Below the pieces are notes generated by a model that saw nothing but the letters and a program-made list of their open reading frames with translations, was not told the origin of the DNA and searched no databases. From Crenobacter caeni (GTDB taxonomy: Bacteria; Pseudomonadota; Gammaproteobacteria; Burkholderiales; Chromobacteriaceae): a DNA stretch of 64,000 nt. The position numbers were made by a program, and so were the translations under genes. The stretch lies in contig NZ_JAAGAA010000011.1 of assembly GCF_010435965.1 (NCBI RefSeq), positions 62,001 to 126,000 of the forward strand, written 5' to 3'. How positions within the stretch are numbered: the stretch's first letter is position 1; the number at the start of each line of letters is the position of its first letter. Below, one piece after another: positions 1 through 8,394 of this stretch.

Positions 1-378
1 TACTACGCGGGCATCGCGCACCTCAGGGTGTCGGCGCACTTCTTCATCCGCCGCGATGGGGAGCTGGTGCAGTTCGTGCCGGTGAACCGCCGCGCCTGGC
101 ACGCCGGCGTGTCGGCCTACTGCGGGCGCGAGCGCTGCAACGACTTCTCGCTCGGCGTGGAAATGGAAGGCTCGGACTTCGAGCCGTTCACCGACGCGCA
201 GTACGCGACACTGAACCGGCTCGCCTCACTGCTCGCGCGCGAGCTGCCGCTGAGCGCCGTCACCGGCCATCAGTACATCGCCCCCGGCCGCAAGACCGAC
301 CCCGGCCCTTGCTTCGAGTGGGACAGGCTGGCAGGCACGCTGCCCAAGTGGCTGGGCGAGGCGGAAACCGGCGCCTGA
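1..378 (+). CDS. ampD: 1,6-anhydro-N-acetylmuramyl-L-alanine amidase AmpD, 3' part
   Basis: Partial gene: the reading frame is open from base 1, so the N-terminus lies outside the window and 125 residues remain. AmpD is a cytoplasmic zinc amidase that removes the peptide from recycled anhydro-muropeptides and so controls AmpR/beta-lactamase induction where those exist. Visible signatures are AHFFIRRDG, the zinc histidine in AWHAGVS, and the C-terminal GHQYIAPGRKTDPGP block carrying the second His and the Asp ligand. Only 3 nt separate its stop from the stop of the convergent MOSC gene. The assignment is firm for the Amidase_2 family; AmpD rather than a phage amidase is supported by the GRKTDPGPCF ending. 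Confidence 0.93.
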   Translation, partial: YYAGIAHLRVSAHFFIRRDGELVQFVPVNRRAWHAGVSAYCGRERCNDFSLGVEMEGSDFEPFTDAQYATLNRLASLLARELPLSAVTGHQYIAPGRKTDPGPCFEWDRLAGTLPKWLGEAETGA

Positions 379-381
379 GCG

Positions 382-1032
382 CTACCGCGCAGCCAGCCAG
401 TCGGCGCGGCGGTGCAGCTTGTCGCGCCAGGCGGCGGTCAGCGCCGGCACCGCCAGCGCACGCAGGTGCGCCGGGTCCGGCCGGTGCTCGGCCATCGCCT
501 GCAGCAGCTCAAGCAGGGTCGGCGCGGCCGGGTCGACCACCTGCAGCCGCACTTCGCTGGCCGCGTCGATACGCGCGCCCTGCAATACCCGGCAGTACCA
601 GCCGGTCAGGTGGTGGCGGTCGATATGAGCGGCGACACCGTCCTCGCCCGCGCGCGCGTCTATCTTCCAGCACGGGCTGCGTGGCTGGCTGACTTCCAGC
701 ACCGCGTCGCCGACCAGCAGGCGGTCGCCCAGCCTGAGTCCGCCCTCGGTCAAGCCGGCCAGCGCGAGGTTCTCGCCGAGAAAGCCGGCGCCCCACGCGG
801 CCGGCGCATGCGGGAACGCGGCGGCGAGCCGCGCGTAGTGTTCGGACGGGAAGCAGTGCACCGCCTTGTCGACGCCGCCGTGCACCCGCAAGTCGGCCTG
901 CTCGTCCTCCAGCGGGCCCGTCGCGCCCAGCGTCAACGCCGGTACCGCCGCCTTGACGATGGCCGATGGCCGGCTGCCGTCGCCCAGGGGCGCGGCACGG
1001 CCGGCAAACAGCCCCAACAGCCTGATCTGCAT
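382..1032 (-). CDS. MOSC domain protein, YiiM-like
   Basis: A 216-residue protein with a MOSC (molybdenum cofactor sulfurase C-terminal) domain followed by the short three-helix tail typical of YiiM (E. coli YiiM is about 224 residues). Family members bind molybdenum cofactor and reduce N-hydroxylated base analogues. The N-terminal GRAAPLGDGSRPSAIVK, the VHGGVDKAVHCFP block and the cysteine in QPRSPCWK (the presumed Mo ligand) are all present, as is the LTGWYCRVLQG segment. The start at 1032 was chosen because the protein then begins directly with the family N-terminus; the frame is open further upstream but that extension has no family similarity. The gene is about 107 nt downstream of the EamA exporter gene and may be read from its promoter. 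Confidence 0.85.
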   Translation of the reverse strand: MQIRLLGLFAGRAAPLGDGSRPSAIVKAAVPALTLGATGPLEDEQADLRVHGGVDKAVHCFPSEHYARLAAAFPHAPAAWGAGFLGENLALAGLTEGGLRLGDRLLVGDAVLEVSQPRSPCWKIDARAGEDGVAAHIDRHHLTGWYCRVLQGARIDAASEVRLQVVDPAAPTLLELLQAMAEHRPDPAHLRALAVPALTAAWRDKLHRRADWLAAR

Positions 1033-1139
1033 CGTTTTCCTTTCTGCCTCGCCCGGGTCGAGGCACGCACCGCCGAGGCCAACCGCAGGCTCGCCGCGCC
1101 AAGCAGGGCGGCACCGGGTCGAGGCGGGCGGCCTGCCGG

Positions 1140-2015
1140 TCAGCCCTTCTTCCAGCTGATCAGCACTACGGCGGTGACGATGACCGCCATCGCGGTCAGC
1201 TCGTGCGCGCCGACATGTTCGCCGAGGAAGGCGACGCCCAAGAGCACGGCGATGATCGGGTTCACGTAGGCGTAGCTGGTCGCCGCCGCGGCCGATACGT
1301 TCTTCAGGAGGTAGAGGTAGGCGCTGTACGCGACGATAGACCCGAACACCACCAGATACCCCACGGCCAGCCAGCCTGGCAGGGGCGGCAGCGCGGTCAG
1401 CGTCTCGCCCTTGGCGAGGCTCGCCAGCAGCAGCGAGGCGCCGCCGAACACCATCATCCACGCGCTGCCGGCGATGCCCTTGGGCTGCGCGAGGTGGCGG
1501 CTCCACGCCGAGCCGAGCGCCCAGCCGGCCGACGCGGCGAGCAGCAGCACCGCGCCCGTCGGGCTCGCCTGCAGGTTGGCGCCCATATTCAGGAAGACCA
1601 TGCCGGCGAAGCCCAGCGCGATGCCGGCCCACTCAAGCGAACGCGCCTTCTGGCGGAACAGCAGCTGGGCGAACAGCGTCGCGAACAGCGGCACGGTGGC
1701 GACCACCAGCGCGGCAACACCACTGGAGACGTCCTTCTCGGCCAGCGTCACCAGCCCGTTGCCGACACCCGGCATCAGCACGCCGAGGATGGCCGCGCCC
1801 TTCAGTTCCGCCGCCGACGGCAGCGACCACTGGCGGGTGACCAGCAGCACCGCCATCAGGATCAGCCCGGCGCAGAAGAAACGCACACCGGCCATCATGA
1901 ACGGCGGCCAGTACTCGACGCCGATGCGGATCGCGAAATAGGTCGACCCCCAGATCACGTACAGGCAGAAGAAGCAGAACAGCAAGAGCAGGCGGTTGGG
2001 GGCGGTGGCGGGCAT
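1140..2015 (-). CDS. EamA/DMT-family exporter (YedA-like)
   Basis: An inner-membrane drug/metabolite transporter of 291 residues made of two EamA repeats, about ten transmembrane helices. The N-terminus carries the CLYVIWGSTYFAIRIG motif of RhaT/YedA-type carriers, and the second repeat starts near AWALGSAWSRHL. The substrate cannot be read from sequence; relatives export amino acids or metabolites. The start at 2015 is supported by a GGAAG ribosome site 5 nt upstream. A strong terminator at 2047-2076 separates it from tolQ, so it probably has its own weak promoter or is read by leak-through. Confidence 0.85.
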   Translation of the reverse strand: MPATAPNRLLLLFCFFCLYVIWGSTYFAIRIGVEYWPPFMMAGVRFFCAGLILMAVLLVTRQWSLPSAAELKGAAILGVLMPGVGNGLVTLAEKDVSSGVAALVVATVPLFATLFAQLLFRQKARSLEWAGIALGFAGMVFLNMGANLQASPTGAVLLLAASAGWALGSAWSRHLAQPKGIAGSAWMMVFGGASLLLASLAKGETLTALPPLPGWLAVGYLVVFGSIVAYSAYLYLLKNVSAAAATSYAYVNPIIAVLLGVAFLGEHVGAHELTAMAVIVTAVVLISWKKG

Positions 2016-2046
2016 CGGTCTTCCAAAAACGGGCCAAACGGCGGGC

Positions 2047-2076
2047 AAAAAAAGGGCAGCCGTGACACGGCTGCCG
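2047..2076 (-). terminator. rho-independent terminator of tolQ
   Basis: On the minus strand a perfect stem, GGCAGCCG/CGGCTGCC with a short loop, is followed by seven T. It lies 9 nt after the tolQ stop codon. Confidence 0.85.
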
Positions 2077-2084
2077 GTGGCGGG

Positions 2085-2753
2085 TCAGCGGGTGGCGAGC
2101 CGCTGCAGGATGTTGGAGAACTCTTCCATATAGGTGTCGTAGCGGGTCGCCAGACGGTCGACGTCGGTCGCGAAGCGGTTGTACGCGATCACCGCCGGGA
2201 TCGCGGCGAACAGGCCGATTGCGGTGGCGATCAGCGCCTCGGCGATGCCCGGCGCGACGGTGGCGAGCGTGGCCTGGCCGGCGTTTCCCAGCCCGATGAA
2301 GGCGTGCATGATGCCCCACACCGTGCCGAACAGGCCGACGTAGGGGCTGACCGAGCCGACGGTGGCGAGGAAGGCGTTGTGGCTCTCCAGTTCGTCCAGC
2401 TCGCGCTGGGCGGCGGCACGCATCGCGCGGCGGCTGCCGTCCATGATGTCGGACAGCTCGGCACCCGGCCGGCCGCGCAGCTTGAGGAACTCGGCGAAGC
2501 CGGCGTGGAAGATGGTCTCCATGCTGCCGCGCTCGCTGTGGCGCGCGGCGTCCTCGTACAGGCGGGTCAGGTCGGCGCCGCTCCAGAATTTCTGCTCGAA
2601 GCTCTCGGCCTCGCGCCGCGCGCCGCGCAGCACCGACACCTTGTTGAAGATCAGCGCCCACGACAGCACCGAGGTGAGCACCAGGCCGGCCATCACCAGC
2701 TGGACGACCAGGCTGGCGTTGAGGATCAGGCTGACGACGGACATTTCCTGCAT
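2085..2753 (-). CDS. tolQ: Tol-Pal system proton channel subunit TolQ
   Basis: A 222-residue MotA/TolQ/ExbB-family protein. With TolR it forms the inner-membrane proton channel that energises TolA and Pal during outer-membrane constriction at division. Three transmembrane helices are visible: about 12-35, and a pair around [14 protein letters not shown] and [20 protein letters not shown] near 135-190, which carries the proton path. The start at 2753 has an AAGGA site 6 nt upstream; a second ATG three codons later has poor spacing. It is preceded by tsaC (15 nt gap) and closed by a terminator, so tolR, tolA, tolB and pal are not in this transcript or in the window. ExbB is the alternative, but length and the N-terminus fit TolQ. 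Confidence 0.85.
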   Translation of the reverse strand: MQEMSVVSLILNASLVVQLVMAGLVLTSVLSWALIFNKVSVLRGARREAESFEQKFWSGADLTRLYEDAARHSERGSMETIFHAGFAEFLKLRGRPGAELSDIMDGSRRAMRAAAQRELDELESHNAFLATVGSVSPYVGLFGTVWGIMHAFIGLGNAGQATLATVAPGIAEALIATAIGLFAAIPAVIAYNRFATDVDRLATRYDTYMEEFSNILQRLATR

Positions 2754-2768
2754 GGGGTTTCCTTGGTC

Positions 2769-3332
2769 TTAACGCAGCACGCGGCCGCTTTCGAGGTCGA
2801 TGATGGTCGAGGGTTTGCGCCGGCTGCCGACGCGGCCGGGCAGCGTCAGCACCTGCGCGCCGAACGCGTGCCGGCAGGCCGCGGCGCTTCTGAGTGCACG
2901 TTGGCCGGCGCGGTTGGCCGAGGTCGACACCAGCGGGCCCAGCGCGTGGCACAGGCTGGCGGTCTCGCGGTGCGCGGTGACCCGCACCGCGATCTTGCGG
3001 TGGCGGCCGCGCAACAGCGGCAGCACCTTGCGCGAGGCGGGGATCAGGAAGGTGGTCGGCCCCGGCCAGTAGCGCGCGACGGTGGCGCGCTCGGCCGCGC
3101 TCAAGGGCCGGATCAGGGGCGCGAGCTGTTCGAGGCTCGCGCCGACGACGATCAGCCCCTTGTAGTTGGGCCGCCCCTTGAGCGCGATCACCCGGCGCAG
3201 CGCCTGCGCGTTCAGCGGGTCGCACCCGAGCCCGAAGCAGGACTCGGTCGCGTACGCGAGCACGCCGCCGCCACGGTAGACGGCACGGGCCCGCGCAAGC
3301 AGCGCGGCGCTGGGTAGCTTTCTAATCGGCAA
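2769..3332 (-). CDS. tsaC: threonylcarbamoyl-AMP synthase TsaC (Sua5/YrdC family)
   Basis: TsaC makes L-threonylcarbamoyl-AMP from threonine, bicarbonate and ATP, the first step of t6A modification of ANN-decoding tRNAs. The YrdC signature is clear: AYATESCFGLGCDP, then KGRPNYKGLIVV, YWPGPTTFLIP and PLVSTSANRAG. I chose a TTG start at 3332 with a GAGGG site upstream. This gives 187 residues, the length of single-domain TsaC (about 190), and leaves the TACAAT -10 box at 3359-3364 outside the gene. The frame can be extended to a TTG at 3368, but that would run through the promoter. It lacks the C-terminal Sua5 domain. tolQ follows 15 nt downstream. Confidence 0.88.
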   Translation of the reverse strand: MPIRKLPSAALLARARAVYRGGGVLAYATESCFGLGCDPLNAQALRRVIALKGRPNYKGLIVVGASLEQLAPLIRPLSAAERATVARYWPGPTTFLIPASRKVLPLLRGRHRKIAVRVTAHRETASLCHALGPLVSTSANRAGQRALRSAAACRHAFGAQVLTLPGRVGSRRKPSTIIDLESGRVLR

Positions 3333-3358
3333 AGGGTCGCCCTCGGGATGAAGGCGAC

Positions 3359-3364
3359 ATTGTA
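3359..3364 (-). promoter_or_regulatory. -10 box of the tsaC-tolQ promoter
   Basis: TACAAT on the minus strand, about 27 nt upstream of the chosen tsaC start. No good -35 hexamer is visible at 16-18 nt, so this is a moderate call. Confidence 0.45.
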
Positions 3365-3410
3365 GCAACCGGCGGCCGAGCTGGGCAGCCGCCGCGTTGC
3401 AGTGCAGCGC

Positions 3411-4682
3411 TTAACGGCCGATCGCGCGGTAGCCGATATCGCGGCGCAGCTGGCAGCCGTCAAAGTGCACGGCGTCGGCCACTTGGTATGCACGCGCCTG
3501 CGCGTCGGCGACAGTGTCGCCCAGGCCCACCGCGCACAGCACGCGGCCGCCGGACACTACCGCGCGCCCTTCCGCGTCCTCAGCCGTGCCGGCGTGGAAC
3601 ACCATGCCGTCGGCCGTCTCCGCCGGGATGCCGCTGATCACGGCGCCCTTCTGCGGTGCGTCCGGATAACCGGCGGCAGCCAGCACCACGCCCAGCGCGA
3701 CGCGGCTGTCCCACTTTGCTTGCACCTGATCCAGCTTGCCGTCGACGCCGGCGTCCAACAGTTCGGTGAAGTCCGACTGCATGCGCGCCATGATAGGCTG
3801 GGTTTCCGGGTCGCCGAAGCGGCAGTTGAACTCGATGGTGTAGGGCTGGCCCTGCTTGTCTATCATCAGCCCGGCGTACAAAAAGCCGGTGTACGCGTGG
3901 CCGTCCTTCTTCATCCCTGCCACCGTCGGCAGGATGATCTCGCGCATCGCGCGCTCGTGCACCTCGGGCGTCACCACCGGTGCCGGGCTGTACGCGCCCA
4001 TGCCGCCGGTGTTCGGACCCTGATCGCCATCCAGCAGCCGCTTGTGGTCCTGGCTGGTCGCCATCGGCAGCACATGTTCGCCGTCGACCATCACGATGAA
4101 GCTCGCCTCCTCGCCCTCGAGGAAGTCCTCGATCACCACGCGCGCGCCGGCCGAACCCATCTTGTTGCCCAGCAGCATGTCGTCGATCGCGGCATGCGCC
4201 TCATCGAGCGTCATTGCGACCACCACGCCCTTGCCGGCGGCCAGGCCGTCGGCCTTGATCACGATCGGCGCACCCTTGGCCGTCACATAGTCGCGCGCGG
4301 CGGCGGCGTCGGTGAAGGTCTGGTAGCCGGCGGTCGGGATGCCGTGGCGCTGCATAAAGGCCTTGGCGAAGTCCTTCGAGCTCTCCAGCTGCGCGCAGTA
4401 CTGCGTCGGCCCGAAGATGCGCAGGCCGGCGGTGCGGAAGGCGTCGACCACGCCGGCGGCCAGCGGCGCCTCGGGGCCGACCACGGTCAGCGCGACGTCG
4501 TTTTCCTTGGCGAAGGCGGCCAGCCCGGCGATGTCGCTGATCGCGACGTTGGTGAGACGCGTGTCCAGCGCGGTGCCGGCGTTGCCCGGCGCGACGAAGA
4601 CTTTGGCGACGCGCGGCGACTGCGCGATGCGCCAGGCGAGCGCGTGCTCGCGCCCGCCGGAACCGATGACGAGGATGTTCAT
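3411..4682 (-). CDS. purD: phosphoribosylamine-glycine ligase
   Basis: PurD catalyses the second step of purine synthesis, joining glycine to 5-phosphoribosylamine with ATP. The 423-residue protein has the whole family layout: N-terminal MNILVIGSGGREHALAW, the ATP-grasp domain with KADGLAAGKGVVVA, EDFLEGEEASF and TGGMGAYSPAP, and the C-terminal domain ending in LRRDIGYRA. Length matches E. coli PurD (429). It follows purH on the same strand, separated by 148 nt that hold a pair of palindromic repeats, so it may be co-transcribed with purH or partly uncoupled from it. Confidence 0.97.
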   Translation of the reverse strand: MNILVIGSGGREHALAWRIAQSPRVAKVFVAPGNAGTALDTRLTNVAISDIAGLAAFAKENDVALTVVGPEAPLAAGVVDAFRTAGLRIFGPTQYCAQLESSKDFAKAFMQRHGIPTAGYQTFTDAAAARDYVTAKGAPIVIKADGLAAGKGVVVAMTLDEAHAAIDDMLLGNKMGSAGARVVIEDFLEGEEASFIVMVDGEHVLPMATSQDHKRLLDGDQGPNTGGMGAYSPAPVVTPEVHERAMREIILPTVAGMKKDGHAYTGFLYAGLMIDKQGQPYTIEFNCRFGDPETQPIMARMQSDFTELLDAGVDGKLDQVQAKWDSRVALGVVLAAAGYPDAPQKGAVISGIPAETADGMVFHAGTAEDAEGRAVVSGGRVLCAVGLGDTVADAQARAYQVADAVHFDGCQLRRDIGYRAIGR

Positions 4683-4719
4683 GTAAAGCTTTCCGTATGC
4701 TGAATTCTTGAGCGACGGC

Positions 4720-4824
4720 GTAGGGTGGGTTAGGCGGCGACGCCGCCGTAACCCACCTGCCCGGGCCGTCTGCGCATGGCGGTAGGTGATGGTGGGTTAC
4801 GGCCTGCGGCCTAACCCACCCTAC
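4720..4824. repeat. paired REP-like palindromes between purH and purD
   Basis: Two hairpin-forming elements in opposite orientation. Element one (4724-4757) pairs GGTGGGTTA with TAACCCACC around a GC-rich inner stem. Element two (4791-4820) has the same arms around GGCC/GGCC. The outermost 13-mers, GTAGGGTGGGTTA at 4720-4732 and its exact reverse complement at 4812-4824, make the whole unit one large inverted repeat. The GTAGGGTGGGTTA motif resembles dispersed REP-type palindromes of other proteobacteria. It may form an mRNA-stabilising or terminating structure between purH and purD. I saw only this one unit in the window. Confidence 0.75.
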
Positions 4825-4830
4825 CCCCTC

Positions 4831-6408
4831 TTAGTGGCGGAAGTGGCGCACGCCGGTAAGCACCATGGCGATGCCGTGCTCGTCGGCGGCGGCGAACACT
4901 TCTTCGTCGCGCATCGAGCCGCCCGGCTGGATGATGGCCTTGATGCCCTGCTCGGCGATCACGTCGATACCGTCGCGGAACGGGAAGAAGGCGTCAGACG
5001 CGGCGACCGCGTTCTGCAGCGACAGGCCGGCGTCAGCGGCCTTGCGCGCGGCGATACGGGTCGAGTCGACGCGGCTCATCTGGCCGGCGCCGATGCCGGC
5101 GGTCTGGCCGTTCGCGCAGAACACGATGGCGTTGGACTTCACGTACTTGGCGACGCGCCACGCGAACAGCAGGTCCTGCATTTCCTGCGCGGTCGGCGCG
5201 CGCTTGGTAACCACGCGCAGCTCGTCCAGGCCGACATTGCGGATGTCCGGCGTCTGCACCAGCACGCCGCCGCCGACGCGCTTGAGCTCGTAGTGGTTGG
5301 CGCCCGCTTCCAGCGGGATCTCCAACACACGCACGTTCTTCTTGGCGGCGATGATGGCCTTCGCTTCGTCGGTGAACGCCGGCGCGATCAGCACTTCGAG
5401 GAACTGGCCGGTCACCGCCTCGACGGTGGCCGCGTCGACCGGGCGGTTGAATGCGATGATGCCGCCGAAGGCGCTGGTGGTGTCGGTCGCGAACGCCAGG
5501 CGGTACGCACTCAGCGTATCGGCGGCAATGGCGACGCCGCACGGGTTGGCGTGCTTGACGATCACGCACGCCGGCGCGTCGAAGGTCTTCACCGCTTCCC
5601 ACGCCGCATCACTGTCGGCGATGTTGTTGTACGACAGCTCCTTGCCCTGCAGCTGGCGGTAATTGGCGATGGAGCCGGCCGCCGGCTCGAGGTCGCGGTA
5701 GAACGCGGCCGCCTGGTGCGGGTTCTCGCCGTAGCGCATGTCCTGCACCTTCACCCACTGCGCGTTCAGACGGTTCGGGAAGGCGACGCGGTCCGGCGTG
5801 CCTTCCAGCGCGTCCGGCGCGAGGCTGGTCAGGTAGTTGGAGATCGCGCCGTCGTAGGCGGCGGTGTGGGTGAACGCCTTCTTGGCCAGCTCGAAGCGGG
5901 TCTTCTTGGCGAGCTTGCCGCCGTTGGCGGCCATTTCCTCGGCCAGCGCCGCGTAGTCGGCGGCGTCGGTGACGATGGCCACGTGCGCCCAGTTCTTGGC
6001 GGCGGAGCGCACCATGGTCGGGCCGCCGATGTCGATGTTCTCGATCGCGTCCTCGATGGTGCAGCCGTCACGGGCGATGGTCGCGGCGAACGGGTACAGG
6101 TTCACGCAGACCAGGTCGATATTGCCGATCTCGTGCTCGGCCATCTTGGCGACATGCTCGGGCAGGTCGCGGCGGCCGAGGATGCCGCCGTGCACCTTCG
6201 GGTGCAGCGTCTTCACGCGGCCGTCGAGCATCTCGGGGAAACCGGTGTAGTCGGAGACCTCGATCACCGGCACCGCGTTGTCCGCCAAGAGCTTGGCGGT
6301 CCCCCCTGTCGAGAGGATCTCGACGCCCTGCGCGGCCAGCGCGCGGGCAAACTCGAGAACACCGGTCTTGTCGGATACGCTGATCAGCGCACGTTCGATC
6401 TTGGTCAT
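4831..6408 (-). CDS. purH: bifunctional AICAR transformylase/IMP cyclohydrolase
   Basis: PurH performs the last two steps to IMP. The 525-residue protein (E. coli 529) starts [17 protein letters not shown], the MGS-like IMP cyclohydrolase domain of about 150 residues. The transformylase domain follows, with [21 protein letters not shown] and [11 protein letters not shown]. The frame is open further 5', but the ATG at 6408 begins exactly at the family N-terminus and lies after the fis terminator. It is followed by purD on the same strand. No PurR-type operator was recognised. Confidence 0.97.
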   Translation of the reverse strand: MTKIERALISVSDKTGVLEFARALAAQGVEILSTGGTAKLLADNAVPVIEVSDYTGFPEMLDGRVKTLHPKVHGGILGRRDLPEHVAKMAEHEIGNIDLVCVNLYPFAATIARDGCTIEDAIENIDIGGPTMVRSAAKNWAHVAIVTDAADYAALAEEMAANGGKLAKKTRFELAKKAFTHTAAYDGAISNYLTSLAPDALEGTPDRVAFPNRLNAQWVKVQDMRYGENPHQAAAFYRDLEPAAGSIANYRQLQGKELSYNNIADSDAAWEAVKTFDAPACVIVKHANPCGVAIAADTLSAYRLAFATDTTSAFGGIIAFNRPVDAATVEAVTGQFLEVLIAPAFTDEAKAIIAAKKNVRVLEIPLEAGANHYELKRVGGGVLVQTPDIRNVGLDELRVVTKRAPTAQEMQDLLFAWRVAKYVKSNAIVFCANGQTAGIGAGQMSRVDSTRIAARKAADAGLSLQNAVAASDAFFPFRDGIDVIAEQGIKAIIQPGGSMRDEEVFAAADEHGIAMVLTGVRHFRH

Positions 6409-6433
6409 CTGCTTCTTCCCTTTAGTGCTTCCA

Positions 6434-6469
6434 CAAAAAAACGGCCAGTCCGCTGTGGATTGGCCGTTT
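6434..6469 (-). terminator. rho-independent terminator of dusB-fis
   Basis: On the minus strand AACGGCCA and TGGCCGTT form an 8-bp stem with a 13-nt loop, followed by a run of seven T. It starts 5 nt after the fis stop and ends before purH. Confidence 0.88.
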
Positions 6470-6473
6470 ATCT

Positions 6474-6710
6474 TCAAATCAAATCGTAGGTTTTCATCTT
6501 CTTGCGCAAGGTGTTGCGGTTGAGCCCCAACACCTCCGCCGCCCGCGTCTGGTTGCCCTGCGTATACGTGAGCACGACTTCGATCAGCGGTTTCTCGACA
6601 CACGCGAGCACCATCTCGTACACCGCCGCCGGCGCTTCGCCGTCCAGGTCGCGGAAATACTGCTCCATCGCCAGTTTGACGGAACGGGAAATATGATCGT
6701 GCTCGTGCAT
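6474..6710 (-). CDS. fis: nucleoid protein / transcription factor Fis
   Basis: A 78-residue Fis protein. The N-terminal half holds the dimerisation region ([16 protein letters not shown]), and the C-terminal helix-turn-helix reads [21 protein letters not shown], almost identical to the family consensus. Fis bends DNA, organises the nucleoid and activates stable RNA promoters in fast growth. It lies 46 nt after dusB, the arrangement known from E. coli and other proteobacteria, and has its own strong terminator. E. coli Fis has 98 residues; the shorter N-terminus is normal in beta-proteobacteria. Confidence 0.95.
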   Translation of the reverse strand: MHEHDHISRSVKLAMEQYFRDLDGEAPAAVYEMVLACVEKPLIEVVLTYTQGNQTRAAEVLGLNRNTLRKKMKTYDLI

Positions 6711-6756
6711 GGTTCGCTGTCTTGTTGTTCAGGTCGCTGCGTGTGAACCGGGCCGC

Positions 6757-7776
6757 CTACGCGGCGTCCCGGGCCTGGTCTGCCGCCGAGTAGTCGAGGC
6801 GCTCGGAGCGCCCGGCGAGCAGGTCGAAATAATCGGCGACCGCCTGCCGCTGCCCAGCAGTCTCCTCGAGCTGGTACATCGCCTGGCGGAACGCGTTGGC
6901 GTCGTACAGGCCGCGGGTGTACCACGCGATATGCTTGCGCGCGACGCGGCAGCCGGAGTACTCGCCGTAGAAGGCGTACAGCTCGTCCAGGTGCGCGAGC
7001 AGGAGCGCGCGGATCTCGGCCACCCGCGGCGCCGGCAGCAGCTCGCCGGTGTCGAGGTAGTGCTGGATCTCGCGGAAGATCCACGGACGGCCCTGCGCGG
7101 CGCGGCCGATCATGATCGCGTCGGCGCCGGTGACGTCCAGCACGTGGCGCGCCTTCTCGGGGCTGTCGATGTCGCCGTTGGCGATCACCGGGATGGCGAT
7201 CGCCTGCTTGACCGCCGCGATGGTCTCGTACTCGGCGTCGCCGTTGTACATGTCCTCGCGGGTGCGCCCGTGCAGCGCGAGCGCGGCGATGCCGGACGCC
7301 TCGGCGATGCGGGCGACGGTCAGCGCGTTGCGGGTGTCGCGGCTCCAGCCGGTGCGCGTCTTCAGCGTGACCGGCACGTCGACCGCGCGCACCACCGCTT
7401 CCAGAATACGACCGACCAGCGCCTCGTCGCGCAGCAGCGCGGAGCCGGCGGCGACGTTGCACACCTTCTTGGCCGGACAGCCCATATTGATGTCGATGAT
7501 CTGCGCGCCCTGCCCGACGTTCATGCGCGCGGCCTCGGCCATCTCGGCCGGGTCGGCGCCGGCGATCTGCACCGAGACCGGCTCGGTCTCGCCGCTATGG
7601 TCGGCACGGCGCAGCGTCTTGGCCTTGTGCCACAGCGTCTTGTTCGACGTGATCATCTCGGACACCGCCATGCCGGCCCCCATCGCCTTGCACAGCACGC
7701 GGAAAGGACGGTCGGTCACGCCGGCCATGGGCGCGACGATCAGTCGGTTCTTCAGCGTGTAGGGGCCGATCTGCAT
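6757..7776 (-). CDS. dusB: tRNA-dihydrouridine synthase B
   Basis: An FMN enzyme that reduces uridine to dihydrouridine in the tRNA D-loop. The 339-residue protein starts MQIGPYTLKNRLIVAPMAGV and carries the catalytic cysteine in MGCPAKKV, the FMN phosphate-binding NGDIDSPEKA and GRAAQGRPWIF blocks, and the HLDELYAFYGE region of the C-terminal helical domain. The start was set at 7776 because the 13 extra upstream codons do not resemble the family. It heads the dusB-fis pair. Nearby rnpB is a second tRNA-maturation gene on the same strand. Confidence 0.95.
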   Translation of the reverse strand: MQIGPYTLKNRLIVAPMAGVTDRPFRVLCKAMGAGMAVSEMITSNKTLWHKAKTLRRADHSGETEPVSVQIAGADPAEMAEAARMNVGQGAQIIDINMGCPAKKVCNVAAGSALLRDEALVGRILEAVVRAVDVPVTLKTRTGWSRDTRNALTVARIAEASGIAALALHGRTREDMYNGDAEYETIAAVKQAIAIPVIANGDIDSPEKARHVLDVTGADAIMIGRAAQGRPWIFREIQHYLDTGELLPAPRVAEIRALLLAHLDELYAFYGEYSGCRVARKHIAWYTRGLYDANAFRQAMYQLEETAGQRQAVADYFDLLAGRSERLDYSAADQARDAA

Positions 7777-7908
7777 GATGTGTGGTGGGTGGCGTCTGCG
7801 AGCGAGGGGCGCCATTGTAATGCTTTTTAAACCCGCGGGGGAGGGGTAACTGCCTGTTTTTTGGGCGCTTGCCGCGCCGCCTCAGGCGATGTGCATAAGA
7901 AGGGAGGT

Positions 7909-8357
7909 GGAAAGTCGACCGATAAGCCGGGTTCTGTCGTTGGACAGTCATTCCTCTAGGCCTGCCGTTGCCGGCAGGCTCAAGCAACCTACCCGGGTAC
8001 AGCGCGGGCCACGCCAATGTACCCCTATTTGGTCTTGCTCCGGATGGGGTTTAGCCTGCCGTCCGTGTTGCCACGTCCGCGGTGCGCTCTTACCGCACCT
8101 TTTCACCCTTGCCTGTGCCGTGCGACAGCGTGCTGGCAAGCCAGCGCTGGTGCAGGACGTACGCCCTGGAGGGCGCGTATCCTGGCCTGTCGCGGCGGAG
8201 CCGCACCTTGCGGTGGGGCCCCCGGCCATCGGCGGTTCAGCTCTCTGTTCCACTTTCCGTCGCCTCACGGCGCCCGGTCGTTAACCGGCATCCTGCCCTG
8301 CGGAGCCCGGACTTTCCTCCCCGTGCAAGCACGCGGCGACTGTCTGGTCGACTTTCC
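7909..8357 (-). ncRNA. rnpB: RNase P RNA (class A)
   Basis: The catalytic RNA of RNase P, read from the minus strand. The 5' end GAAAGTCGACCAGACAGTCG and the 3' end GGTCGACTTTCC pair as helix P1. The conserved GAGGAAAGTCCGGGCTCC block (near 8300-8320) and GGAAAGTGGAACAGAGAG follow, and the region before the 3' end contains the ACCCGGCTTATCGGT block. At about 449 nt it is slightly longer than the E. coli RNA (377 nt), which suggests expanded peripheral helices. The TACAAT box at 8365-8370 fits a transcription start at about 8358. The exact 3' processing site is not visible. Confidence 0.93.
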
Positions 8358-8364
8358 GCGGCGG

Positions 8365-8394
8365 ATTGTAGCAGAACTGGCCCCCTTCAGTCGA
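8365..8394 (-). promoter_or_regulatory. rnpB promoter, overlapping the 3' end of tamB
   Basis: A TACAAT -10 box lies at 8365-8370, 7-8 nt before the RNase P RNA 5' end. A weak -35 (TCGACT) lies about 18 nt further up and overlaps the last codons and stop of tamB. The -10 is well placed; the -35 is tentative. Confidence 0.6.

Noticed and set aside
4720-4824. CRISPR-like repeat
   Set aside because: Only two copies in inverted orientation with unequal spacing; this is a palindromic element pair, not an array, and no cas genes are present.
7830-7895. Terminator between rnpB and dusB
   Set aside because: GGCGC/GCGCC pairing next to a homopolymer is present, but the T-run is on the wrong side for the minus-strand genes, so it cannot act as an intrinsic terminator for them.
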